Origin: Atopsyche davidsoni
Lineage: Eukaryota; Arthropoda; Insecta; Trichoptera; Hydrobiosidae
DNA: 64,000 bases
Assembly: GCA_022113835.1 (NCBI GenBank)
Contig: JAILWY010000030.1
Span: forward strand, 1,178,001 to 1,242,000
Direction of reading: 5' to 3'
Shown: one piece after another, positions 39,048 to 48,699 of the stretch
Layout of the letters: the number at the start of each line of letters is the position of its first letter
Position numbering within the stretch: position 1 is the stretch's first letter
Translations under genes and position numbers: made by a program
The notes under the pieces: model-generated
What the model was told of the DNA's origin: nothing
The model's database searches: none
Seen by the model: only the letters and a program-made list of their open reading frames with translations

Positions 39048-41247
39048 TAGGGTGTCCCTTAAAATTCAAGTTCAATATTTTTTTACGCGTACCTTCTTAA
39101 AAGTTTAGTAATAATCCTATATTGTCTAGAAAAAAATATTAGTTCGATTTATAAACGGTAACCCGTGCCGACTTGCGATTTTAACTTGTCCATACAAGTT
39201 GCGTAAGTACTGCGCTGTGACTTGTAACTGCATGTTTTATTTGTCATTTCATACGTGATTTTTGAGATTAGTAGTGCTCCATTGTTTAGTGCGTTAACAT
39301 GTCGGTGGAATTACGGAGTGATAAACAAAATAATTTCCTTATCGGTTTGCCTAGATATCAAATAAATGGTGCAAAATTACCATCTAATCGACAAATTCCC
39401 TCGGTCCTATTTTACAATATTCGTGAGGTTAAACTGATTGTTAGTGAAAGTGCAAATCTTGTGATTAGGGAGTGCATCATATATTGGGAAAAAGCAAGAA
39501 TTCCAACAAGGGCATATCCTAACTGCGTGAAGAAACTTGTTGATTTATATCATGTTTGGAGAGAGTTGCAAAAAAAATTGTAAGAAAACTCAGGTTACGT
39601 TCAAGAGCCGTGAGAACAATTTCAAAATTGATCTTGATAATTTGTTTGATATTGCACATGCTGATGCTTTTGAGAGAATGAAAATAGAGTAAGATAAATT
39701 ATTTTTAATGAAACAGAGAGAGCCAGATCGACCAGGATGCTTAGGTGGTGTTGATAAAAAATTGTCGGAAAAAGAAGATAGATCTAAACAACGACGATTG
39801 GAAGAAGAGGAAAGGGTTGTAAGACAAAGATAACCACTAGCTGCTGAAACTAGAAAATCAAGGGCAGAAGCAATAAAATCTGACTTCTTTGGAAGTAATG
39901 TACCCGACGTAGTCACAGTCCATTGGGATGGAAAACTATTACCCGGGTTAGATGTACGAAGTTCTAAAGAAGAACGCTTGCCGGTTATTGCTTCGTTTGA
40001 CGATAAGGAACAGCTTCTTGCAGTGCCAAAACTAGAACATTCTTCTGAAAAACATCAAGGTAAGGCTGTCTCAACAGCTCTCTTTGACTAGAACCTTCAC
40101 GATAAAGTACAAATAATGTGCTGCGACACAACAGCTTTCAATACTGGCCGTTTCAATGGAGCTTGTGCTATTTTGGAGAAACTTTAGGAAGAGAATTGCT
40201 GCTCGTCTGTCGTCATCATGTTTATGAATTGGTCCTAAAAGCTGTCTTTGAAAGCAAAATTAAGTAAATTACTAGTAGCCCAGATACTCCAATGTTTAAA
40301 AAGTTCAGAGAAAATTGGAAAAACATCGACGCTAGTAACATTGAACCATCTCTTAATTTCGTAAAACAACGTGTTGCCGAGACAGACATTCAAGCTTTTT
40401 TAATATTTTATAAGGCAGAATTAGACAAAGGTTATGTAAGAGATGACTACCGCAAATTGGTCGAACTGTGCGTAATATTTTTGGGAGGAGACTCAGAGGA
40501 AAAATTAAAACTAAGCCCCCCCAAAGCCATGCATCAGGCACGCTGGATGGCGAGAGCGATCTATTCTTTAAAAATGTGTTTACTTCAGTCACAATGCAGA
40601 ATAACTGCGAAGGACAAAAAGACTACAAGATGTTTGCTTATGTTTGTAAAACACTGGATGATTTCGTATCGGAAAAGAGCAAACAATTTTTATCACGACT
40701 GCAGATCGACGACAGTTTTCTAAAGGAAGATGTATCTTCTTGGAATAATAATAGTGCTTTTGTGGAAGCTAAAAGAAAAATAAGTTATTTGAGGGTTGTG
40801 AATGATACTGCTGAAAGGGCTGTTAAAATGATGCAAGATTTTAACGGACTTATCGCGGCTGAAGAAGAACAAAAACAGTTCTTGCTGCGCTGTGTCCAGG
40901 AACATAGAAAATTGTGTCCGGACTGTAAAAAAACAACTCTAAAAAAAAGTTACCCTGGCTGATTGTTATTACTTTATGTTTTTGATTAAAGATTAATGTT
41001 CATCTAATTGAATTTTTACTATTATTTACTTAATTTATTGCATTTATAATGATTTTATACCAGACCGAAATATCAAGACAAAACACGTTTTTTACTAAAC
41101 TTTGAAGCTCGGTCGGCACTGGTTGCAATTATGCTAGAAAGATGAAATTTTATATTTAAGACTCTTATAGCATTACTAAAAAAAGTAGAGGGTACCCATT
41201 TCGAAATTTGAAAAAAAAAATTTTTTGGTCATATAAGGGACACCCTA
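39048..41247 (+). mobile_element. hAT-like transposon, 2.2 kb, with TIRs and 8-bp target duplication
   Basis: Both ends are TAGGGTGTCCCTTA reading inward (39048 onwards; reverse complement ending at 41247). They are flanked by identical 8-bp direct repeats ACGTATAT at 39040-39047 and 41248-41255. An 8-bp duplication with short terminal repeats fits hAT (P elements also make 8 bp, but their ends differ). The inside holds a single broken transposase gene on the plus strand. Both ends and the target duplication are intact, so the ends could still respond to transposase from another copy. Confidence 0.88.
39299..40962 (+). pseudogene. hAT-like transposase pseudogene
   Basis: The reading starts MSVELRSDKQNNF at 39299 and runs in one frame to about 40180 through stops at 39581, 39691, 39830, 40089 and 40186. 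It carries a CLGGVDKKLSEKEDR basic block, a VTVHWDGKLLP block and CCDTTAFNTGRFNGA. A +1 shift then gives ELLLVCRHHVYELVLKAVF, FKKFRENWKNID and WMARAIYSLKM. A further frame change near 40600 leads to RKISYLRVVNDTAERAV and the end EHRKLCPDCKKTTL at 40962. The CDTT block followed by C-R-H-H resembles the second catalytic Asp and the C-x2-H of hAT transposases, and NDTAERAV is a block I recall in a divergent hAT-like group of arthropod proteins. The superfamily call also rests on the 8-bp target duplication. At least seven breaks make it non-functional. Confidence 0.8.
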
Positions 41248-41260
41248 ACGTATATGCTCT

Positions 41261-41312
41261 ATGAAATGGTCGCCAACCTGCTCTAAAGAGAGGCACTTGA
41301 AGAAGATGATAA
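41261..41312 (+). mobile_element. Non-LTR retrotransposon 3' end relic
   Basis: Reads MVANLL, a stop, REALEEDD in one frame. The same pattern ends the reverse transcriptase relic at 59655-59950 (MITNLL, stop, GDASEEE), and a third copy is on the minus strand at 51191-51228 (MVASLLREE). It is a very short 5'-truncated tail. Confidence 0.5.
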
Positions 41313-41344
41313 AAATCCTCCGAGCAATGATTTAATAGTGGTGT

Positions 41345-41545
41345 AGTTAGCGCGGGCCACGGTGGCAGCCATTTTGCCGGATCGCCGAGGCTCCGCGCCG
41401 AGACGGCTCCGCTGCGAGTCGGTTCATCCCAGTTCACGGCGCAAGTGCAATTGTTGACTGCGCTTCCTTCAAACAAGAGATATGATCCAGTAGGAGGCGA
41501 GACCCGGGCGGTTCTGCGGCGCCAGCGGCGGTGGTGACTTCGCAC
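41345..41545. other. GC-rich CpG islet
   Basis: CpG-dense patch just outside the hAT-like element. Frames on both strands lack domains. Possible regulatory island; no direct evidence. Confidence 0.35.
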
Positions 41546-41932
41546 CGAGACAATTTATAATACTTAAACTATACGCATATAATTAAAATTTGTTATAAAA
41601 TAGCCTCTTGAATTGTACACGTTTATTTCGACGATTTTTCTTGATATCGACTACAGAAAAGTGTTATAGAATTTTCTGTTTAATTTCTCCGTGTATCAAA
41701 ATCATCAATTATATACAATATGACTCTCATATAAATATGCTGTTACTTCTGTGTGCCTTGTAAGGATGTCTAACACATTCGACTGATTCGCCAAGCGTAC
41801 GGGAAACCCCGAATAGGCCGGACAATCCGAGCGAGCGAGACACGCCCGTACGGAGTTGCCTGCACCAGAAAGGGACGGGGCGCGGTGTGGGTCGCAGCGA
41901 GGAATGCGTCCGAAGCCCTGGGAAGGTTGCCG

Positions 41933-43390
41933 CCGCATATGTATAATGTGGCGTAGATACTGTATGGCTCGTGTATGTGGCCGTGTGGCTGAGGAGTGGA
42001 CAGGCGACATGCTAAGTAAAAGCACGTGACCAGGACCGTGTGGATGCGTCCTCATGCAAATCCAGGATTTCTTCTTATCGGCAATATCATTTAAATACTA
42101 TCCAATTTGCAAAATGTAAACGTATACATATACAATGACTGTGTAGTCGAGGTATGGACAGGTGATATTGTGACGTTTCCCCCCCTTTATAAGCCTAAAC
42201 CTAAGAGGCCAGAGACAACGCTTTAGTCTTTGTCAATTCCTAGCGTAATCACTAAGAAATGACTCGGACTCTACTGGAACTGAAATGACTTAACCCTTTA
42301 GGGGCAAGACAACTGATGACTCCTTGAAAGGGAGTCGCCTGGCCTAACCTGACCTATCCCAAGAGCTAAAATAACTATGACTCCTGAAAAATAAAACTTA
42401 ACCTAAGTGTTCAGACCTGTCTACATTAACTTCGCGATTTATATTTTAAAAACAATTCAAGCAAACAAGACAAAGACTAAAGCGTTGTCTCTGGCCTCTT
42501 AGGTTTAGGCTCATAAAGGGGGGAAACGTCACAATATCCTTAATTAGATCACGTGATGTAACGATGAATGATTATTTATATCCGAGATATATTTTTCAGT
42601 ATCAACATTGGAACATAATCAATATGTTCAACGAAATATGCTTAACGAAATCCCTGGGATGGTTTCCGCCCCAAGGGTGACCGAAAACATGTGGATGGGT
42701 TTTATTAGCAATATAAAGATATGACGGTATAAAATTTTGATATTTACAAAAATATGTTATAAGCTAATATCTGCAAAAGTTATGGTCGCATATTTATAAT
42801 GTGACTATGGATACTGTATGTGGTTGATTTATGTAAATGATGTGGCTGAAGAATGAAAAGCCGACCGGAAACATGTGAATGGGTCCTTATTATAATCCTA
42901 AATATGTAGTATTAAACTTTAATAACTTTATAAGCAAATAACCAGCAAGGTTGTGGTCACAAATCTATATATAGTGCTGGATGTGTGGCTGTTATGTAGA
43001 GATGTGTTTAAGGAGTAAGCATGCGATACCTAATTAAAAGCATGTGATATTAAATAAGCAATATTAGAATATTTAATTATATAATATCAAATAATAAAGC
43101 TTATATAAAACCGTCAAAGTGTTGCCAAATACTTATAATGTGACTGAAAATACAATGAGTAGTAGATATATGTGAACGATATGGATGTTAAGATATACAT
43201 GCCAAGTAAGAGCACGTGATATTCAATTAGTAAAATCGTGTTATTTTAATGATTTCGAATATCACATATTATAATTAAAAAAAAACCTTTGAAGATCGAT
43301 GATACTTATATGTAATGTGGCTGTGGATGCTGTATGTGGCTAATATATGTCAACGACGTGGCTGTCCCTATGCAAATAATATAATTGCTG
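41933..43390. repeat. Degenerate satellite, about five to six units
   Basis: Blocks resembling TTATAATGTGGCTGTGGA, TACTGTATGTGGCTGATA, TGTGAACGATGTGGCTG and AAGTAAAAGCACGTGATAT recur in this order near 41940, 42790, 42965, 43132 and 43300, with a partial unit (CCCTGGGATGGTTTCCGCC, ACATGTGGATGGG) near 42650. The spacing is about 170 bases. Units are strongly diverged and AT-eroded. The array is split by the inverted-repeat element at 42164-42538, which therefore arrived later. No reading frame runs through the array. Confidence 0.7.
42164..42538. mobile_element. 375-bp element with about 70-bp terminal inverted repeats
   Basis: The left arm 42164-42234 (GATATTGTGACGTTTCCCCC onwards, ending TAGTCTTTGTC) is matched by the right arm 42469-42538 with one substitution and one base length difference in the C run. 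The interior (234 bases) has no reading frame. It is a MITE or foldback-type element. GATAT at the boundary is shared by both arms, so the exact target duplication (ATAT, AT or none) cannot be fixed and the superfamily stays open. Arm identity suggests a fairly recent copy compared with the eroded satellite around it. Confidence 0.9.
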
Positions 43391-43819
43391 CTGTCAGTTG
43401 AGTAATTAAAACAATCATGGTATCACCAAATCTAATGCGATTTAAAAATAGTTACTTAACGATATGTTTAATATTAACCATTAAATTAGATATATGTGAT
43501 TTAAAACTATCATGGTCGTACAAATTTTTCTCGTTGTTTTGTGTGTTCATTTTGAAACGTCTTGTTAACACAATAAACTGATCTATTAATTATTAGGTAT
43601 TACTAGTAAAATAAATATTTTTATACGAGCGAGAAAATTGAAAAAAATCACACCACTCTGTCACAATAGGAGGGCGCATAAATCAGGTAAACAAGATAAA
43701 TATGCATAAGTGGTTGTAGCTTTATTCGGCATGATACGTCTCCGGCGTTTGCATTGTTGTATAAAGATAAATCACTATAATGATTTTCTGTCCTTTGAAT
43801 CGGGGAACAGTAAACTCAA

Positions 43820-43886
43820 CCCAAATTCAAACTCGGGACCCCATGGCCCGAAAGCAAACGTGCTAACCGCTGAACCACGAGGCGGT
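43820..43886 (-). mobile_element. tRNA-derived SINE head
   Basis: Minus strand: CGTGGTTCAGCGGTTAGCAC (A box), GTTTGCTTTCGGGCCATGGG, then CGAGTTTGAATTTGGG (B box). This is the best preserved of the SINE family that also includes 34387-34465 and partial copies near 15904 and 37384. Confidence 0.65.
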
Positions 43887-43989
43887 TTAAAATGTGTTAT
43901 TATTTGAAAAATTTCAATGCGCTGTATTCAAATGCTTTACTGCTTTTTTGTAACTGTGGTTGAAAATGCTTATTCAGCGGGTATTTAGA

Positions 43990-44230
43990 AAGAGACGAAA
44001 GAGAAGACAACCGCGAGCCAGCGGCGCGGTGTAGTTCACGCGCGCGTCGCGGGTCACTCGCGAGCATGACAACAATGTATCGAATGCGAGCGGGACGGAA
44101 ATAGCCCGCCTGGCAACCGGGGCTAAATATAGAACGGTGGTGCGCGGGGCGGGGGCGCCCAGTGGCCCCCAACCCGGAGTGATAAGCTTATCGGCCGCCT
44201 CGTGGCCAGGTGGGCGGGGGGCTCCCTTGC
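43990..44230. other. GC-rich CpG islet
   Basis: CpG-dense patch with CGCGCGTCGCGG and GGGGCGGGGGCG strings. Frames on both strands are compositional. Possible promoter island. Confidence 0.35.
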
Positions 44231-44744
44231 CGACCGACGATAAAACTTTAATTGTTTTCAAGATCAAAGAAAAACTGTTTAGCGGTTGACTGTTTGCTTA
44301 TACAAAGCAAATGTCGGAGACGTATCAAACCGGACATGCAAAACTGCCTCTTGCAGCCTCATACTCAAAATAAAAATTTAGATTTCTCAACGCGTTACCC
44401 ATGCATTTTATAAAAGGATGACCGTCAAGGATTGCAACTCTGCGAAATACAACACCACCACCCTTAGTTGCATTAATGCACCATTACAAGCCCAAGGGTG
44501 CATATTTCGCTGCTGGTAAGTCATTAACTCGAGCTCTTTCTTACATCAACTTTATGCTACGCTTTCATCCGTTCTCTTTTATTCATACCGCACTGTCGTT
44601 GTGGTATCAGACGCCCTCACGCAGTCCCATATCAACAGTGTTAAAATTCAAATTGACGCACTCACCATAAAACTGAAGAGCTGATAATCATATTTTTTAA
44701 AAGTTCATTAAATCTGTCCGACAGCTCGGCTGTTAGCAGGCCGA

Positions 44745-44945
44745 GCAGGATAATGCGCGATGAAGACCCTCGGCGCGCGCTAACCGCTCCCCGGCACGCC
44801 AGGGGAGGGGCGGCACGTGCTGATGACGTCACTCCACGCACTTGCGCGCGTGCCGTGCTAACTGCGCAATTAGACCCCCTGGCAGACCTCGTGCACTGCC
44901 GGGGGCGAGACTGCCCGCTGCAAACCGAGCCAGTATCCAGTAGCC
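44745..44945. other. GC-rich islet with CRE octamer
   Basis: CpG-rich patch with a perfect TGACGTCA at 44824-44831 followed by CGCGCGTGCC. Similar in make-up to the islets at 19075-19265 and 52383-52567. Frames carry no domain. Confidence 0.4.
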
Positions 44946-45084
44946 AACACGCGTAAGCACAGATCACATCTGCGTTTGTAAGTTTTGTACCTATGTACTT
45001 ATCTTGGGTATGATACCAAAAATAGTAATTATTTAAAATAAATAATTCAAAAAATATTTGATGGTAGTCGATTAAAACTGAAAC

Positions 45085-45207
45085 AGGCGTGAGATTAATG
45101 CACCAGTAGAGGATTCCCCTGTCAGCGCGATATCAAAGCAGGCCATTCTCGATCAAGAGTCTGGTTACACATGGTGAACCCACTGAGCCAACGCGCCTAC
45201 CTGCTAC
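45085..45207 (-). mobile_element. tRNA-derived SINE (GTTGGCTCAG type)
   Basis: Minus strand: GCGTTGGCTCAGTGGGTTCA (A box), a degenerate B box (GGGGAATCCTC), then a tail ACGCCTGTTTCAGTTTTA. The tail is shared with 60567-60692 (ACGCCTGTTTTAGTTTGA), defining a second SINE family with a common 3' end. Confidence 0.55.
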
Positions 45208-45589
45208 TTGTGATATGCTATTGCAAAACGATCTTAAAACTTATAATTCTGGTAGTCTTCAATAATGTATTAAATGTATCCAATAATAAAAACTGTAGCA
45301 AAAAATACACAGAAATATTAATTTGTTACAACACATTTTTTGTTGTGTTTAAAAAAATGTTTGCAAAAAAGCGATATTTCCTAAAGCGTAAATAATACAT
45401 TTTATATCACGATAATATACACGATATGAACTCGTGTCACTAAAGACTAAGAAGATTCCTAAGTTTTCCGACAAGTCGTAAATATTTTCAAGTGTTAAGT
45501 CAATAAATGATTTTACTGAAACAAGGATGAAATGAAAAAAATGAAAAATTAAAGGAACATTTGTTTTTTAGTACGGATGAGCGACAATT

Positions 45590-45606
45590 CCCCCCCCCCC
45601 CCCCCC
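45590..45606 (+). repeat. Poly-C run of 17
   Basis: Seventeen consecutive C in AT-rich flanks. It is a likely site of length error in sequencing and may adopt unusual structure. Confidence 0.95.
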
Positions 45607-45609
45607 TCC

Positions 45610-47215
45610 ACCCGCAGGCTAAAAAGTTGACTTCTCGAGGATCTCTAGAAAAGCTCAAACCTTCTGGATCCTTACAAAACATATAGTTCCTTTATGAATA
45701 GAATTGTTTTCTTGGTAATTTCCATGAATATTTTTGAATAATCTAGATTTTATAAATCTCAGAGGTTTGATCATTTTGATCGAATTTTCTTTTATTAAAA
45801 ATAAATTTAGTAATTATGATAAATTTTTACTAAAAAGTGTTAATTTCTAAAAAAAAATATTGTTAGCCGTACACGCACCACAAGCTTGGTTGCGTGATTG
45901 CGTTGTGGTCAGAAAACCCGAATTGCACAAATATACTCGGGAACGGGAGATTTCTGTGAAAACTGATGATTAATTAACTAGTTGATAATTCAGCAGTTTT
46001 GAGTACTATTCGATAAACATATGAAATGACGAGAAAACAGGGCGCCTTTACAGGAGTCACTTCTAGCCATCCTTATGTTCCATTGAACTCCCCTTTTCCT
46101 GATACCCTATTTTATATATTTAAATATACCAAAAATATCTATTGCATACTCAATAAATGATAAAGTTAATACAATTAGTATAAAACTTTAGTTACAAAAA
46201 TGTGTGTCAGAAACGTGTCTCTTAAGAAGGGAAGAGTCTGGGGGGTATAGCTTTTGGACCCGTTTTTTAAATATGCTTTTTAAGAATTTAGAAAAAAGCA
46301 GCATTGATAGTGTTTTAGAGGTAACAAAAGTAATCAATCATATTATAAAATATAAAAAAGTTTGGTCACTTTAAAAAACAGAAAAAAAAATTAAATAAAT
46401 AAAAAAAAAGTGTTGGTAGTAATTAAATTAAAACAAATACCTGTTATGATTTTCAATAATAATTATACTGCACTCCTCAAATGCAGAATCGTTAACTATT
46501 CAAGGGCGGAAAGGCCGATTAAAAGAAAAACTAAATAATTCATACAAGAAAAACTAAAATATTAAGATATATTATTGATTTTTGTGAAGACCGTCTCACA
46601 GGTAAATAAATATAAACTTCATATATAAATATAAAATATTAACTTCAGAATACTGTTTTTCTTTGATAATGTATTTAAATACGTGTATTTTTATTTCCTT
46701 ATACAGGCAATAAAACTTCTCGATGGCTTAATAAAACACCTTATTTATATTCCCGACAGGTAACTAGACAATTAACAGCGACAGGTTACAGAATCAATTA
46801 GCAATGATTAGCAGTAAGTCACCTGGGAAACAAAAACCCGATAGCTGGGAGGTCCGATTGTTGCCGACTGCAACGCGCACTCAGGTGAGCGCAAGTGGTC
46901 GCGCAGGTTGTGCACCGATTGTTACCTGCCCATTTCCACTTTAACAGGTAGGTCGTCGGAACACCCGCGGGGTGTTTTCACCTTGAGCTGTCATAAAAAT
47001 AAGAGTTTCGGTAGCACACGGGCTTCCCCTAGATCACAGTTTTCAGGCTGTGGTGAATTTGCGACTGAGGCCATCGTGATATATTGAAGGTCGTAAGATA
47101 GAGTAAATCGCTAGGATTCTGAATGTCGGTTTTGTGCTGTTTGTTGTAAATATTTCAAAATTAACCCAAATGAAATATTGATGATTGAGACTCCACCCCT
47201 AATTTTTTAAAGGAT
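45610..47215. other. AT-rich non-coding DNA with one GC-richer patch
   Basis: Nothing recognisable except a moderately GC-rich patch at 46840-46990 with a short CACCCGCGGGGTG palindrome-like string. No gene called. Confidence 0.5.
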
Positions 47216-47219
47216 TAAT

Positions 47220-47362
47220 AAAAAGGACAGGGCATTTGATTGGTAAAGATCCAATATTATAATGATAAAAGTACCATTGTATTTTGTCTTCACTTTGAGT
47301 TTATTAAATTTTTTGCATTACTAGTTTCGACCAAATAGACTAGGTCATCATCAGATGCATAA
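47220..47362 (-). mobile_element. Hammerhead-bearing repeat, copy B
   Basis: Second copy of the repeat at 36722-36862, same orientation. Shared blocks include GGACAGGGCATTTG, GATTGGTAAAGATCCA and CTAGTTTCGACCAA. It ends next to an AT microsatellite (47374-47414), which may have grown from the element's edge. Confidence 0.7.
47314..47359 (-). ncRNA. Type I hammerhead ribozyme candidate B
   Basis: Minus strand in order: UGCAU, CUGAUGA, U, GACC, loop UAGUCUAUUU, GGUC, GAAA, C-UA-G, UA, AUGCA. UGCAU pairs with AUGCA (stem I, five pairs), GACC with GGUC (stem II), and C-UA-G gives the minimal stem III. The cleavage position is UA, allowed by the UH rule. Compared with candidate A the stem II loop and the base at the cleavage site differ while core and pairing are kept, as expected under structural constraint. 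Confidence 0.65.
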
Positions 47363-47371
47363 CTAAACATC

Positions 47372-47373
<2 letters not shown>

Positions 47374-47414
<41 letters not shown>
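47374..47414. repeat. AT dinucleotide microsatellite
   Basis: About 41 bases of uninterrupted AT repeat directly beside the hammerhead-bearing repeat copy B. Confidence 0.95.
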
Positions 47415-47419
<5 letters not shown>

Positions 47420-48579
47420 AAGGCATATGACCTGCCGGTAGCGGAGCACCCTCCTCCACCATCGCGCTCCAAGTGCTCTGCAGACGCCGTACTGCAGCCG
47501 CATGCGCTTCTCAAACCACTGGACCAGGATAGTAGTAGAGTGTAAAAGCTACTATCATTTGAAATTTTAAAAAATGCAGGGAGTATAAGTAAAGACAAGC
47601 TACTTGAATTTTCAAACGGACTGCAGCCTCTCCCACTCCTTGTGAATTAATCGACATGATAATTCTCACAGGGCACCTATACTTAAAATATCAGCTGTGT
47701 ATCTCATCACAATTACAAAAGCATACGCAAACAAAAAAATCGATTTTAAATTTCCTTCGTTGAATACTTATTAATGACAAATATACTCGTGTGATTATAA
47801 AAATAGTATTCAAAACTACGATTGAAGAATCGTAGAAAGAAACTGAAGAAAGAATAATATTTAAATAAGTTCTTAAGAATTTTTTTTTGTTCAGATTATC
47901 TAAACTAAAAGACCATATGTGGAAACCTTCTGACCACATTGATCCTCCAATAGCAATAAGTCCATTAAGGTCAGTCACAAATCTATCGAGTCCTCATTCG
48001 ACTAAAAAAATGTTTAGTGATGTTTAATAAAGGTACTATCATGTACCACAAGTGCGTATGAAATTAAACGGGGTATTCCTATAATTAAAGATATGATTTT
48101 TTTGTGCAAACAGCAATAGGTATAAAGTATTTTTGTAATTTTTTCAGAAAGCAGAACACTTGATAGATCAATGAGATCGGTGCGGCAAAGACATCAGGTC
48201 AATAATGGAGTCTGAGTGCCACACTACTCTCTAAGAGTAAGAGGTCGCGAACGGTTCTTAACGATTGGAGGCAGCGTAAGCTGTGTCTGACTTGTTCCAT
48301 CGAACATCTTTATTACTTTTTCTGAATCCGAATCTAGAATAACAAACTCTACATGCAATTTCGCAGACTTGACCACGAAATACTTTACTACTGAATTAAT
48401 AGATGTACTTTTTTTTTATTAAGGAAATGATTTTTTTTACGTACAGACTTTAAGTAATATATATTCACACAAAGCTTATAAGCAAAAGCGATAAAATATA
48501 CAAACGGTCAAAAAAACAGCAAACATTTTTTCTACAACAAAAAAATATTATCCAAACAGCCCGTCCCTGCAGATAAATC

Positions 48580-48652
48580 AAGTGCGCATTCTCGCGGAGT
48601 GGCTACCTGGCGGGCCCTCGCGCACCTGTGCGCTGCCGGGTTGGGAGCCACT
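48580..48652 (-). mobile_element. Possible isolated hAT end
   Basis: The string GTTGGGAGCCACTG ending at 48652 reads inward as CAGTGGCTCCCAAC, a common hAT terminal form, and the 70 bases inside are GC-rich. No partner end or matching 8-bp repeat was found. It may equally be part of the GC-rich islet that continues to 48700. Confidence 0.3.
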
Positions 48653-48699
48653 GGACAGGCTCTAACCGGTTAACCGGTTCGCTGGGGCGGGGGTGGGGG

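Noticed and set aside
42312..42340. CTGATGA followed by a CTCC/GGAG hairpin inside the 375-bp element, as a further hammerhead
   Set aside because: The required GAAA after the hairpin is absent (TCGCC instead).
43820..43886. Functional tRNA gene on the minus strand
   Set aside because: A and B boxes are present, but acceptor and anticodon stems do not pair well, and near copies occur elsewhere, so it is a SINE.
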